DNA of 64,000 bases from Agarophyton chilense (GCA_030374765.1 JARGXX010000117.1:992001-1056000); one strand, 5' to 3'; shown: positions 17,792 through 29,455, counted from the stretch's first letter. Program-made: numbers and translations. Notes: generated by a model not told the origin, from the letters alone.

Positions 17792-19519
17792 ATGAATCCA
17801 TACGTCCTCAACCCACTCTCGGGGCCATCGGCCTCCGCGCCGGCGGACAACGAAGCTCCCCAGCAGGGTGGATATTTCTCCGGTTTGGATGAGGCTCCAT
17901 CAGGTACCGAACCTTCCGCCTCGGCGAGAAACCGACATCCTCAGGAGGATTTGGACATTAACGCGGTGGCGTGGAACTCCGCTCATGCGATGCCCTTGGT
18001 AGCAAACTCCAGAGGTTGGATCTCAAACGAATCCTTTCGAAGGTGGAGTCCCCTTACCGATCCGGTGATATATTCCCGCGCTCCGTGGTTCCATCCGACA
18101 GCGGTTCGCGACGATGAGCTCATCGACTCCTACGTGGAGGATGGCTTATTGCCGGGTGGCCTACCTATCGAGGTTGTACGTTCTCCCGATTGGAGGGCGC
18201 GGGTAGCCATAGAGCCTCAGTATCTATACCGCGGTCGCGGGGAGTCCCTGGACAAGGCGCGCGCAGCGATGGCGGCTCTGGCCTACCAGCGATTGGAGAG
18301 GTCACGCTTTGACCATCTGGTTCCCCCGGAGTACGGGTTCGATGTCGCCTATTACCGCACGTACGGTGAGGTCTCCTACGGGGATAACCTGGCAGCCTTT
18401 CCCGAAGCCGAGTTCCGCGGACCGGGTTTTCCTCTCCGAGAAGATATGCTCCAATGGAGTCGTCCCATCCTTCGGGCTGAATTCAGGTACCTTCAACGGC
18501 AGTTTACCCAGTATGGGTTCGATCGACGCGTGCGCTTCGAGCGCCGCTCGCGCTCCCGTTTCGGGTTCCTTGTCCCGTATCCTCACGTGGAACTGTAGCG
18601 TATCCGTAACACGGCGAAGGTTGGGGGATTCGTGCCCCTTCCAGCTTGGTGGAGTAAGGTCGAGGTCCCCCGAGGGTGCTTTGCTGAACTGCCCCCATGC
18701 ATCTACTATATCGGGTCTCGTTTGATGCACGACCCGAACTCGGGATACTGGGCCCTCGTTGCAGCCGAGTGGGCAGCCCGCGTAGCGGCGCACCTCCTCT
18801 GGGATGCTCATGACCATTTCCGTATCTGGTATATTCCTCCGATGCTACGGACCATCATGCGTCAGATCGACCTTGTCCCAGCGTTGGGTTCGGCCAGCAG
18901 CGTGCAGGACCTGTATCCAATCTTGGACGTGATCGACAACACCCAATGGGATCGAGTTCCAGTGGAAAATCAGCCCGCAGGGGAAGGATCCACGCGAGAC
19001 AAGTCTCCTGGCCGGTACGATCCGGGCTCCGGTAACTGGGTCTATTACAATCCCTTCGGAGGGGTTCGCATCAGCGCGGTGCAAGCACGGGCGCTGATTG
19101 ACTCGCCTCGACCGATGCCGGTGGGACACCCGACGGGGTTCATTTATACCGACGATTACGAGTACGAGCCTCCAGTAGACCTGGACGATCCAGCGTTGGA
19201 TAACGACATGCCAGCTCCTAGTGGAGTACTCCCTGTAGAGCCATCCGCACACTTCCAACCAGTGGGAACGACCTCAGCTGCGGCGGCGAATGCATCCGGT
19301 GGCGGTCCATCTGCTCCCCCCAGGTGGGGTGTGAACACCCTTGCGCAGGCGCCGGTTGCCACTCCGCAAGCGGATAGTGTGCGACAAGGCCTCGTGAACG
19401 CGGGCATTCCGATTCCCCCGGGTATGACGGATGTGAGCCAGATGTTGGCTTTCGCCTCGGCGTACCATCAGGGTCAGAATCCCAACGGTGGGGGGCGTCC
19501 CTCCTTGGGCTTTCCGTAG
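17792..19519 (+). pseudogene. Antisense accessory ORF of element C (unknown protein)
   Basis: On the strand opposite to gag-pol, one frame runs 576 codons from ATG 17792, interrupted only by TAG at 18596-18598. The product is homologous to the antisense ORF of element D. Shared motifs in order: APWFHP-x-AV; YxR-x-YRT-x-GE; RPI-x-RAEFRY; RFERR-x-RSRFG-x-LVPY; WWS...RGC...ELPP; EWA-x-R-x-A; LLW...W; and GHP-x-GF. Both proteins end in a Gly/Pro/Ala-rich tail with a predicted helix. I recognise no family and see no signal peptide or clear membrane span. It ends 390 bases before the chromodomain stop, tail to tail with pol. Plant Grande-type elements have antisense genes in the same place, but no similarity is claimed. 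Confidence 0.75.
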
Positions 19520-19585
19520 TTCCGCCTTCGGGCAATTGTAGAGTCCATAGCTTGGCGACAATAGTAAACTTCTGATACTTGCATA

Positions 19586-19740
19586 ACTTCTTTTCTTCTT
19601 CCTTCCTAGGATCTTAACTTCTACTTCATCTTCTTCATTCCTTCTTAGGATCTTCTTCATCTTCTTCTCCTTCCTAGGGTCCAATCTTCTTCTTAATCTT
19701 CTTCTCCACTTCGTGGGTCTTCTTTTCCTTTTTCATCATA
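19586..19740 (+). repeat. Pyrimidine-rich imperfect repeat (C)
   Basis: About 150 bases of repeated CTTCTT/CTTCTC blocks with recurring CCTAGGATCTT motifs (about 30-40 base period). On the element strand this is a long purine stretch between the antisense ORF and the chromodomain. It could be a terminator region for either transcript, or simple slippage. Confidence 0.6.
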
Positions 19741-19909
19741 AACTGTCCCGATAACCGGTGTTGTGTTCCCCGGTTAACGGCGCTAGGCCGAGGGCCAGTA
19801 GACATTCCCTCTCAATACGTGTTCTTCGGGATACTCTCCTAAATTCCTCTTCAGAGGTCCAACATCTTCCTCACTTCGAGGTCGCATCCACACCAGTTCC
19901 CGTGGTGGC

Positions 19910-20200
19910 TCACCCGACTTGGGCACGATCCAGATTTGGAGGCAAGGTTACCCGAGCGCGTCGGTGATAGGATAAAACCTTAGACCTCGGAAGGTGCTCA
20001 ATGGGTTCCACTGTATACTCATCAGGCGAGAATCCGTACCATCGGACTTGGTAGCGAACTTCTCCCTCGGAAGTGTAGATGTGACGCACGATGCGATCGA
20101 TAACGAATTCCTGCGGGTACACTTTTCCCTGTTCGGGCTTCTCTTCCATCTTGGAACGCTCTAGTTCCCTTGAGGGTGTCAACGTAGGGTCTAGAGACAC
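19910..20200 (-). pseudogene. Element C chromodomain
   Basis: The frame contains FVIDRIVRHIY, VRYQVRWYGFSPDEYTVEP and HLPRSKVLSYHRR, aligned with the C-terminal chromodomains of A and D. It is in the same frame as the pol piece above (20750-23476) but separated by stops and rearranged sequence. The known role of the family is targeting of integration to chromatin. Confidence 0.75.
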
Positions 20201-20484
20201 CCCGGTGGGTTCTTTTCCGTGTTGTGAGCGGGTCTCAGCACTTCGTCCAAACGGCGCCGAGTGGCCTGTGGGCTACGTTGTAACTTCCGTCTACGGAGTC
20301 AAAACGGCCTAGTTTTAGATTCTTCTTAAAGCTGAGATCTTCTCGATAACAACAGTGTTCTTAGATTCCGTGACAGTTGAGAAACCGCGACGCGGTAGCG
20401 TCTCCAATCTCAGGGGGGTAAGACTTCAACGTCAACCCGAGCTACGGGGACGAAGGTTGCTCTTGTGCAACGCGCCGTGCGACG

Positions 20485-20584
20485 GAGGCGGTTTGCGCGA
20501 CGGTTGGTCGTCAGAGCCTTTTGATTTGCTCGGTGAGGCGGTTTGCGCGACGGTTGGTCGTCAGAGCCTTTTGATTGGCTCGGT
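20485..20584 (+). repeat. Perfectly placed 2 x 50-bp tandem repeat (C)
   Basis: Two adjacent 50-base units starting GAGGCGGTTTGCGCGACGG at 20485 and 20535, with one difference (TTTGCTCGGT/TTGGCTCGGT). They lie between the pol stop and the chromodomain and help to disrupt that junction. Confidence 0.9.
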
Positions 20585-21139
20585 GCCATTCGACGTGTGC
20601 CACATAAATACGCGGGCGCCGGTTGCCACTCCGCAAGCGGATGTGAGGTGGCGCTTTCGACACGCGCTGGCACTCTCCTGAGCTGTCCCCGACGGGTCTC
20701 ACTCATTTCTTTCCCATTCCTGAGGGTTCCAGTGTCTCCATAGGGGTTCCTATTCCCATTCCATAACGGAGAGCCAAATTTGGTCCACCTCGTCGTCGAG
20801 ATCTTCCCCGTGCGGGTCCGCTGACACAGCTCGTTCCCGAGAAAGCGGGGTTTGAGTGTGCGACACCTCAGTGTCTCTTCCGCGGCGGCGGGTGATCGTT
20901 GGCTCTGTAGGCGTTCCGGGTGCGGAGTTCTCCACACGACTCTCCCTAGGCGGGGTTTTGTCATCTTTTCTGACGTCGTGCTCCGCTGGGTCGGCGGTGA
21001 TGTCGCTACCCATACGCTGGGGTTGTGACTTCTCTGTCGCCGGCTCGGTTGGGCTCGCCGTCTCACTGTGAGAACTAGATTCCCTGTTAGGGCGACTGGC
21101 TGACGCCGAAACATCGTCCTGCGAAGGAACTAAGTCCTC

Positions 21140-21152
21140 CTCCCCCTCCTTA
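21140..21152 (-). promoter_or_regulatory. Internal polypurine tract copy 2 (C)
   Basis: TAAGGAGGGGGAG, identical over 13 bases to the LTR-adjacent tract, in the post-integrase linker. Confidence 0.5.
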
Positions 21153-24100
21153 GGCGGAGAGCCAGGAGGCTTGATTACCTCCGATGGGGGAGTAACTCTG
21201 TAAGAGTTCGTTGACTGGGCCTTTGAGGGAGCGGGCCCAGGTTCGGGAGCATCCGAAGTTTTCGGTAGGTCGGTTAAACCACGTTCCGGGTGCGGAAGTA
21301 TATCGGGGCGGGTGTTCGAATCTCCGCCTGACGGGTTAACTTCCGTTGAATCACCCCCTGTGGAGGGCGTTGGTGCCGACACCACTTCGACATTTGGGTT
21401 GGGCGCTCGTGTGATGCGGTCCCTGGAGATCCGTTCGTGGCGGTTAGCGATATCCAATACCACCGTGTCCGGGTCTACAGAAACCACACGATAGGGTCCG
21501 TCCACAATTGGCGAAAGCTTGTGCCTACGTTCCTTTTCAGGATTGTAGTATTCCTTTCGAAGGAAGACGAAGTCGTCGGGCTCCACCTGAGGTAGAGGTT
21601 TGCGAACCCGATTGTCAAAGTCCTTCTTGTAGGCGCGTTGAGCTTTGTCCATTGCTTTCCGGGCTATCGGCACCATCTTCGTAAGCCACTCCTTCCAGGC
21701 TTCTCGGTACAATCCCGGTGACGGGTACGTCGACAGCGTCGGTTGAGCCTCCATGGCGACCGGCGGCGGTGTCCTCGACCGTACCAGTTCGAATGGGGAT
21801 AACGATGTAACCCGATGTACCTGGGTGTTGTATGCATACGTGATAGCGTCTGTGTACAAGTCCCAATTGTTCGGGTGATCCGCAACATACGATCTCAAAG
21901 CGTTGAGTATCGTGCGGTTAAACCTCTCCACCTGGCCATTCCCCTGAGGGTGATACGTAGTAACAAATAAATTCCTTCCATCAAGGATTCGACATACATC
22001 CTGAAAGAACTTTGATGCGAATTGCCCTCCGTTGTCGGATAACAACTGCACCGGCGGTCCATATACGAACACCCAATGGGTCACGAACGCTTGCGCGACG
22101 GTAGCGGCGGTGATCCGCTTCAGCCGCACAGTTCTCGTTAACTTAGAGAATCTGTCAGAAATGACAAGCAGATACCGATGACCTCGGGGCGTTCTGATAA
22201 ACTTCCCTAGGATGTCTATGGCCACGAATTCGAGTGGAGCCCGTGCCGGGAACAGCGTCAACTTCTTAGAGTGCTTCCGAAGTTTGACGTCATTCTTGGC
22301 GCAATTGGCACAGGCCCGTCTGACGGCGTAACAATCGAATGCCATTACCGGCCAGTAAAAGTCCCTTCTCAACGTGAGGTACAGTTTTCTTCCCCCAGGG
22401 TGGGCGCCAACCTTCACATAGTGAGTGAGGTGTAATACCCTCTGTTGTAGGGTGTGCGGCAGCACTATCCTCGGGCGAGGTCCAACGGTCTTGATTAGGT
22501 AACCCTGATCGTCGTCCTCGAAAGGTAACTGAAATCCTCCGTTGAGGCGAGCCCGAATCCGTGTACAGAATGGGTCGAGCTGTTGCTCGCGTATCATCTC
22601 CTCTGGAGAGATAGGTATAAAAGAGCCGGTCGGCGAATCCAGACTCTCGTTGACGAGTATATCGTCACAAACATCATCCGTCAGCGGTTGAGCTCCTCCC
22701 TCGAGGTCCGATACCATAAAACATGGGATGTCATCGTCCTCGTAGGATTCCGTTTCCGCTGTGGTTCCCAAGCGGGATAGTGCATCAGCCTGAGTGTTCA
22801 GCTTCCCTTTCTTGTACAGGATCTCAAAGTCGAATTCCGACAGTCGGAGACGCCAGCGCATAAGGCGGCCCGAGGGTTCGGAGATCTCCAGGAGCCAACG
22901 CAAGCATGCGTGGTCCGTATGGACTTTGAAACGAGTACCCATCAGATAGGGGCGAAGTGTAGCTAAGGCCCACACAACGGCTAAACATTCTTTCTCGGAG
23001 ACCAAGTAGTTCCTTTCATGGACATTCAGGGAACGTGACCAGTACCCAATAGGGTGACGTTCACCATCCTCAGAAGATTGGAACAGTGCACATTCTACTT
23101 GGTTTGCACTAGCATCGGTGTCCACTTCGTAAGGGAGCCCAGGATTGGGTAGAGCCAAGATTGGCGGTGATGTTACGGCATTCACCAGTGCCGTGAAGGC
23201 AGACGCTTCCGCGTCGCCAAAAGGTTCCAGTTCAACTGGTTGTCCCTTCGTCAGGAGCCTGTTGAGGGGGGTGGCAATATTCGCAAAGTTCGGGACGAAT
23301 CGGCGATACACGTTACACAGACCTAAGAAGGATCGCAACTCCGTTTGAGTTTTCGGGTGTTTTGCTTCCTTCAAGGATTTCACTCGAACTTCATCGATTG
23401 AAAGCTGCCCGGGACGGATGATATGACCCAGATACTTAACCGAATCAGTGAAAAACTCGCACTTCGTGAGTTTCAAGGTGATTCCCGCGTCGCGCAGTAT
23501 CTACATTACGTCCCTGACGTGTTCGAGGTGGTCATCCAGGTTGTTGGAGAAGACAATAATGCCGTCTTAATACACTAGACACGTCCTCCACTTGAAGGGA
23601 GCCAACAGAATGTCTATCGCCCTTTGAAACGTTGCAGGGGCATTTGTCAACCCAAAAGGCATCCTCCGGAATCGGAAAAGTCCTTGATGACAGACGAAAG
23701 CCGTTTTGTCTCGATCTTCCTCCCTAATAGGGACTTGCCAGTAGCCCGAATTGGCTTCGAGGGTAGAGAAAACAGTAGCGCTCCCAAGGGAGTCGATGTA
23801 TTCGTCCATCCGAGGGATCGGGTACACATCCTTAATGGTTACCTCGTTCAGGCGTCTGTTCTCGATGCAGAAACGCCACGATCCATCCGGTTTCGGAACT
23901 AACACCACTGGTGAGGCCCAAGCGGACTGGGCAGGTTCAATTACGCCCGCTTTAAGCATCTTCTCCACCTGAGATTTCTCCTCTTCCCGAGCTTTCGGTC
24001 CAGCCCTGTAAGGGTGTTGGGCAATAGGCCGAGTGTTCGGTAACAAGTCGATGCGGTGTTCTGTAATCCCAATAGTTCCAAGGGAACCATCCCACATGGG

Positions 24101-24298
24101 GGTAAATTCACGAAGCATGTGCCTCAGCTTCTCCCGATGAGATGCGGGTACATGGTTGAGATCCCATTTCTCCAATTTTTGAACAGGATCCGTCTGGTCT
24201 GCTCCTGTGATAGGGCCCGTAACCTTCTGAGGTTTAAAGTGTTCAGCGTGTGGAGCTGCAGTCGTATGCTCACCGTCTTCCGCGATTTCGGCAGTGTC

Positions 24299-24311
24299 CT
24301 CCCCCTCCTTA
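24299..24311 (-). promoter_or_regulatory. Internal polypurine tract copy 1 (C)
   Basis: TAAGGAGGGGGAG, identical over 13 bases to the LTR-adjacent tract, in the protease-RT linker, encoding the Lys-Glu-Gly-Glu stretch. Confidence 0.5.
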
Positions 24312-25249
24312 GGGTCCGCCACACCAAGGACCTCTGCGATAGAGATCTTTGTAGGTACGACTGCATGCGGGTGTGGAAGAACAGAACCCAGGATCTGGTG
24401 TTTGACCAAATGCTGCGTTGCCTTTCCAAAGTTGGCTACCAAAACCTTGAAAGGTTTATCCGGTTCCACGGAGACAATCCCATTCGCAAGGGCGAGTTGA
24501 CGCCGCGTATACAGAGACGGGTTCGGTTGTACCACATGCACACCAATTTCCTTGGTAACAACTGTGACCCAAACCTGGGTTTCTGGCGGGATAGCCAATG
24601 ATTTCGCAACCTTTACCCGTGTAGACACCGGGTCCTTCTTCACAGATTCCTGCGCGACAGGGAGAGGAACGCGTGCTCGCGCTGCTCCCTGTAAGGGTTT
24701 ACGAACGATTGGGATCGTAGACCCGTCTTCGAGTTCCACAGTTCTATTCCGAGGGCGGATGGCTTCCACGAAGCGGTCGCAAAAGTCACAATCCAGTATG
24801 ACTGGTGCTGCAAGTGACTTGCATACAATAAACTCTAGCTGAACGAGATAGGAGCCTAACCTCACCATGAGGGAAATTGTACCCAGTGTCCGTAGCGGGT
24901 TGTTGTTCGCATCGGCGATATTCAAACGTGGACCGGTACGAACTTGGACCCGGAGCAGCGGGGGTAACAATTCAACATGAATTAAGTTAGGAGCTGCTCC
25001 TGTATCCCGGACAGATATTTAACGAACCATAAACTGGTTGGACAGGCCGAAGTCGGCGAATACTTTATAATTCCGCTTGGCCATTACCATAACTTGATCC
25101 GGAATACGGAGATTACGGGACCGTATCCACGGGCGACGGAGGACACTAAAGTATCCCGAGTTAACGTCGGTGTCAGCCGTTCTCCTTCAAAGGATAGTCA
25201 CAGCTGGGGAGCGAAGCTGGAGCGCCTCGGGCGTCTTCAACTCCGGCTT

Positions 25250-25294
25250 AGAAGACGCCCCTCCCGCAGGGGAGACTCCCAAGTTTAGTTTTTC
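25250..25294 (-). promoter_or_regulatory. Putative -1 frameshift site and hairpin (C)
   Basis: Gag ends AAA AAC TAA, giving heptamer GAAAAAC at 25288-25294. Downstream on the element strand CTCCC-CTGC-GGGAG forms a 5-bp stem. The pol frame is -1 and open across the gag stop. Confidence 0.5.
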
Positions 25295-27315
25295 GAAGCG
25301 GACCCCACCGAATTTGGTGCAGCTGCCTCGAAGGGGACCGGTTGTTCCCCGTTCGCGGGTACAAGTTCTGTATCCCTGTCAGCAAGGTGAGCTCGGAGTA
25401 TCCTTTGTTCCTCATAGGACCTACTCGGGACTCGAGCTTTCTCCTCAGGGGTCAGAGCCTCGTACTGAGCGATAATTCGTGAACCCTCCCGCAGGGGAAA
25501 TGTGCAGTCTGGTGCTTTGTGACCACGGAGGTAACACAAATAGCAAATCAGCTCTGCCGGGTTCGGTTGTAGACGTGAATCCACGCGATGTGGTGCTGTA
25601 TCCCTCCATCCGGGGAGAGAGAACCGAGCAGCGGTATTCGCAAAAGGTAGCGATGCTACTGGCACCCTCCGTCCGTGGGTATAGAGCGCAGGGTCTTCAT
25701 CCGTAGTCGGAGCGGATGTCGACGGCAACTCAGACGTACCCATAGATTCGGGGTTACTTCCCATGAAGTGAATGTTATCATTGACCCCCACAGGGGCAGG
25801 GCCTCCTGCGAGTGACAAAGACGAGTTACCTCCATCGGCGAGGAGTGCACGTGTCGGCCGACTCTTTCGGTTCTGCCGGGCACGGAGAGTATCCCCCTCA
25901 GCCTGGGCGTACTGAACCAGTTCCACGTAGGTCAGCTTGCGCTTCTCTTCCCAATGTCGGGCAACCAATGCCCTTATCGAGGGGTCCAAACCATCCACAA
26001 ACATGGTGCATCTCTCGTAGGCGGGGAATACATTCCCGCATCGGTGAAACGCTTTATTCAAGCGAGTTTAATACACCGTTTCGGTTTCCATCGGCTTCTG
26101 CCGCGTATCCCTTAATGCAAGGATTGCTTCCTGAATCGCATTTCCAGTAGCGTATGACCTCAAGAGGTACTGCACCGCTTCGGGCCAGCACGTGACTCCC
26201 CCTTCCGAGGCTCGAGATGATCCACGGACGGAGTTGAACTGGTCTTCAGCCATCCCCTTTAAGAAATAGGGTAATGCAAGATACGCTTGCGCTTCACTCA
26301 TACCGAGGATGTCAGCCTCCTGGACGAACCTCGCAAGGAAATCGAGCACCAGAATTGGGTCTGTTCCTGTGAACTCCCTCTTCTGTAGGGTGATGCTCAG
26401 CCTTTTGATGTAGTTTTTGACCTTACCCGTTCCGCGGGATGTTCGATCTCCCGAAGGGTTATCCAACCGGTAATAGCGGTACGATAGCAGCTTCCGATAG
26501 AGAGGATTCGTCGTCTTCAGCTCCCTTAATCCAAGGTGTTTCCTACCCTTCTTCCGGGTACGGATTGCCCCTTGAGAGGTGTAAGTAGCCTTCGATCGAG
26601 TCGCCCGGGATGACCAGCGTCCATCTTCACTATCCGAAGATTCGGAGGACGAACTCGATGACGAGCGATTGGGATCGGAATCCGATAAATCCTCTTGGAG
26701 GTGAACCCTCTTCTTGGACTTGCGGCGGTCCTGTTTAGCGGAGCGGTGTTCTCCGTCTTCCGAAACGTCGGGTTTATCCTTCGAGGCTTCTGTGTCTCTG
26801 TCCATACGGATAATGACCTCGAGGGTGTCCAGCCGAGCTCGGAAGCGTTCCGCTTGCACGCGGTGTTCCTCCACGAGGCTCCGGTACTCCTGGATAAAGA
26901 CCCCAGGGGTACCAAAGCTTTCCAAAAGGGAGTTCACATCCCTCCTCAGGGTACGAAGGTCATCGGCGACTCCCCGCACCGGGGCGTCCTTCACCTTGAG
27001 GCGGAGGGTAGTAACCTCCTGAAGGAGCTCGACGTGAGCCGCGTTGGCGATATCGATTCGAGTCTCCAGGCGCTGTAATTCAGGGTCGGCCCGACTTCGG
27101 GGTGCTGCTGAGGGGGTCTCCACCACTGGAGCTGAGCCCACAGCCACGACCTCTCGAGGACCTGAAACCACTGAGGGTGCTCTCCGAGTGTCCGGATCGA
27201 TACCGGAATCGTTCCGACCTTCGGGAATTGAGCTCCTCGGCCTAGGCGAGGCCAGGGACACTGAATCCGCTTGACGGTTCGATCCAGTCCTGGAACCACG
27301 GGTAGGCGGCGACAT
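25285..27315 (-). pseudogene. gag: gag of element C (one nonsense codon)
   Basis: 677 codons from ATG 27315, with TAA at 26068-26070 in place of an expected serine codon; the frame is the same before and after. It holds an N-terminal Arg/Ser/Pro-rich part, a coiled-coil-like region (RLETRIDIANAAHVELLQE), an acidic Ser tract (DPNRSSSSSSSESSDSEDG), the Gag core (FTGTDPILVLDFLARF...LRDTRQK) and a CCHC knuckle (CYLCYLRGHKAPDC). The core is clearly homologous to gag of A and D; the N terminus is not. Confidence 0.88.
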
Positions 27316-27522
27316 GCTGCAGACACGACACCGACGATTCGGGGTAACGAATAAATTCGATCACGAGATTCCCGGAGAACGGATGACGTAACACAAAACA
27401 AAAATAAAAACCAATTCCACCCTTTCCCAAGGGGACCACTACAACAAATCTTCACGACGGTGCTTCCTCTTCCAAAAGATATTCCAACACGTTGATGACC
27501 AACCCAAAAGTCGGAGAACGGA

Positions 27523-27540
27523 TTCTAAGTCGGGAGACCA
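27523..27540 (-). promoter_or_regulatory. Element C primer binding site
   Basis: TGGTCTCCCGACTTAGAA on the element strand, two bases after the 5' LTR end. Identical to the site in A and one base different from D, although the C LTR is of a different family. Confidence 0.75.
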
Positions 27541-27542
27541 CT

Positions 27543-28457
27543 TGTGGAGCAAAACCCGGCGACGGGAAGTGCTCTCAAGGTGTTCGAAGCCTTGCTCCCT
27601 GCGGGAGGCAAACTCAGAGACAGAGCCCTCCGTTCCACCCGTAGTGTGGGGTGTAACTCCCACGGAGGATTCCGGCTGTACCGACGGAGGTGAGGGGTAG
27701 AAACCGTTGGATCGGGAATGGGTATGGGTATCCCAAAGAATGGGGGAAAATCCGGCGAAGAGGAAAAACGGGGCGAGGGTCGGGCACTAACAGGCACCGG
27801 ACCCGAGAACCAGAAAAGGGGCGAAACAACAAAAGAAACCCAATACAGGGGCGGAAACCTGTCCTCGAAAGGAAACACAAAAAGCACGCAACAAGTAAGC
27901 AGAACCCCCACGGGGTATCGTGCACGTAGGTCGTCTAAGCGGTCCCAATGGGGTGGTTGCACGGAACCCAAACGTGGGCAATCTTCAAGTGGAGTCGTGT
28001 CCCTACGCAGGCGTTGCTAACCATAGCCCGTTCCGGGTTGTAAGGCCGAAACGATGGCGACGAAGAACCTCTAAAGGTATCGAAGACCAACCTTGGTTCC
28101 CATTTACTCTGAGCTTCGGACTGTCAGATCTCATCTCCCTAAGTAGGGCCCACTAACTAAACTCTACAGTAGTGCACACCTGCTCAGGGCCATACACGTG
28201 GAGATCCCACTGTCAGGGCCCAAAAGTCCAACGTTCTAACAAATATCCGAAAATCGGTGCCAAAATTAAGCCACGTGTATCACGGGGCCAATCCAACCAT
28301 GGGCCATCCGAATTTTCACTTCATAGGCGAACTCTACCAGAAAACAGTGCCACCTCAGCACACCTTAGAGGGGATCATAGTCATAACCCTCGGAGGGTTC
28401 AATCGTCATTCTATGAGTTGCATCTTCAAGTATCCCCTAACTGGGCGTTGCTGTACA
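27543..28457 (-). repeat. Element C 5' LTR
   Basis: 915 bp, TG...CA ends on the element strand, partner of 16666-17581. Abuts the B reverse transcriptase on its outer side. Confidence 0.92.
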
Positions 28458-28650
28458 CGATTCACGGGACGGAAGTCAAACGTAAATCTAAATTTCGCAG
28501 GACCCGGCTTCGCCACAAGTAGAGGTGCCGATTCCCATGGAGAGGACGGACTAGGATACACCATCTCACAAGACACCAATTTTTTAACCATGAAAGACAA
28601 AAATTCGCGCTCGGGTCATACAATCACCTTTGGGGTCGGCGACTGTCTTG
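28458..28650 (-). pseudogene. Element B reverse transcriptase, upstream part
   Basis: Encodes KKLVSCEMVYPSPSSPW, ESAPLLVAKPGPAKFRFTF and DFRPVNR, the N-terminal fingers of a Ty3/gypsy RT. It ends at the target duplication of C, and the downstream half resumes at 16665. This pairing shows C split one continuous RT. Confidence 0.8.
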
Positions 28651-29230
28651 TTTCGGAAGCGTGGTGACGCTCAACCGTAGGGAGCGTAGTGTCGCTCAAC
28701 CTTAGAAGGTAGAAGAGATAAACCTCGATGGTGACAGAGCACCGTAAAACGCCGCAGGGGCACACGGCGGGGAAAATAGCCTATACCGTGTAGATGAACG
28801 ATGGTAGGCGTCGACGCCCGGTAAAACCTGTGGAGTAGTTGAGAAACAATGAACCAAAAGGTATATTTATGACACAAGTGGTGCCTTTCTTTATCAGAAT
28901 AGGGTAGAGGAGGTGCAGTTTCCTATATGCACTGGACTGCACTCTCCAAAACACCCGGGAGGTGCCAGAAAGGCACGGTCTCTGGACTAGTGTCAGAGAT
29001 CTGGCCAGCACTGGCTACAGTGCCAGGGGGCCACTCCACTATTGTACTATAATAAATATAAATACAATTAAAATTACTAACAATCCCTCAAGCAGAAGGT
29101 ACATGTCAACACTACACGTGGTTGACAAGACCTAGATGGTAGCTCGCCCGGAGCTGCGTGGCCCATGATCCCTCGCATCCATCACGTACAAGGTCAGTGT
29201 AGTATATCGACAACCTCAAAGGTCAATCAT
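28651..29230. mobile_element. Insertion inside element B, probable solo LTR
   Basis: The B polyprotein is continuous in meaning from VRLRNYSQNQ (ending about 29243) to REFLSFMVKKLVS (starting about 28615), yet about 600 bases of non-coding sequence separate them. That sequence contains GCCAGCACTGGC- and TGCCAGGGGGCC-type palindromic parts followed by an AT-rich AATAAATATAAATAC stretch, like LTR cores elsewhere in the window. I could not fix its ends or a target duplication. Confidence 0.45.
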
Positions 29231-29239
29231 TCTGCCACT

Positions 29240-29446
29240 TTACGACAGCTGGTTTTGAGAATAGTTGCGGAGGCGCACTCGAACAGGTTTCGCGTCGGAC
29301 ACTAGGACAATACTCAGGGGAGGAATATCAGCAGGTGCTCCAGACGAGAATGAAGTTCTGAACATATCAACGTAGTCAGACACAATTCTCTTCAGATCTG
29401 GAAGACGGTCAGTGAGAAAGTGGCGTTCTGCCGCTCTGTGAACCAT
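29240..29446 (-). pseudogene. Element B protease-RT linker
   Basis: The frame carries ERHFLTDRLPDLKRIVSDY and PPLSIVLVSDAKPVRVRLRNYS, the segment preceding RT in Ty3 polyproteins. It ends where the presumed LTR insertion begins. Confidence 0.6.
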
Positions 29447-29455
29447 GTTGTCATC

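Larger units (their letters stand above)
20750..25284 (-). pseudogene. pol: Element C protease-RT-RNase H-integrase
   Basis: Protease active site DTGAAPN near 25000, preceded by stops TGA at 25187-25189 and TAA at 25019-25021. RT: KPDGSWRFCIENRRLN and RMPFGLTNAPATFQ. The catalytic Y-x-D-D box is destroyed: TAA at 23567-23569 replaces the second residue and the last Asp is Gly. A further TAG lies at 23501-23503. From 23476 to 20753 the frame is open for 908 codons. It covers RNase H (EVDTDASANQVECALFQ; VHTDHACLRWLL), the integrase HHCC finger (H...H...CANCAKN), the D-D-E core (DRFSK; LLSDNGGQFASKF; QVERFNRT), GPY/F (VDGPYRVVSVD) and the variable tail. It ends at TAG 20750-20752. Confidence 0.9.
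16666..28457 (-). mobile_element. Element C: full-length Ty3/gypsy chromovirus with antisense ORF
   Basis: 11,792 bp, reading on the minus strand, inserted in the RT of B. Order along the element: LTR (27543-28457), primer site, gag, -1 site, protease, RT, RNase H, integrase, linker, chromodomain, a long ORF on the opposite strand, polypurine tract, LTR (16666-17581). By my count the LTRs differ at 16 positions plus one single-base indel. Gag carries one in-frame stop and pol at least five, so this copy is dead, but all domains are present. Confidence 0.92.
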
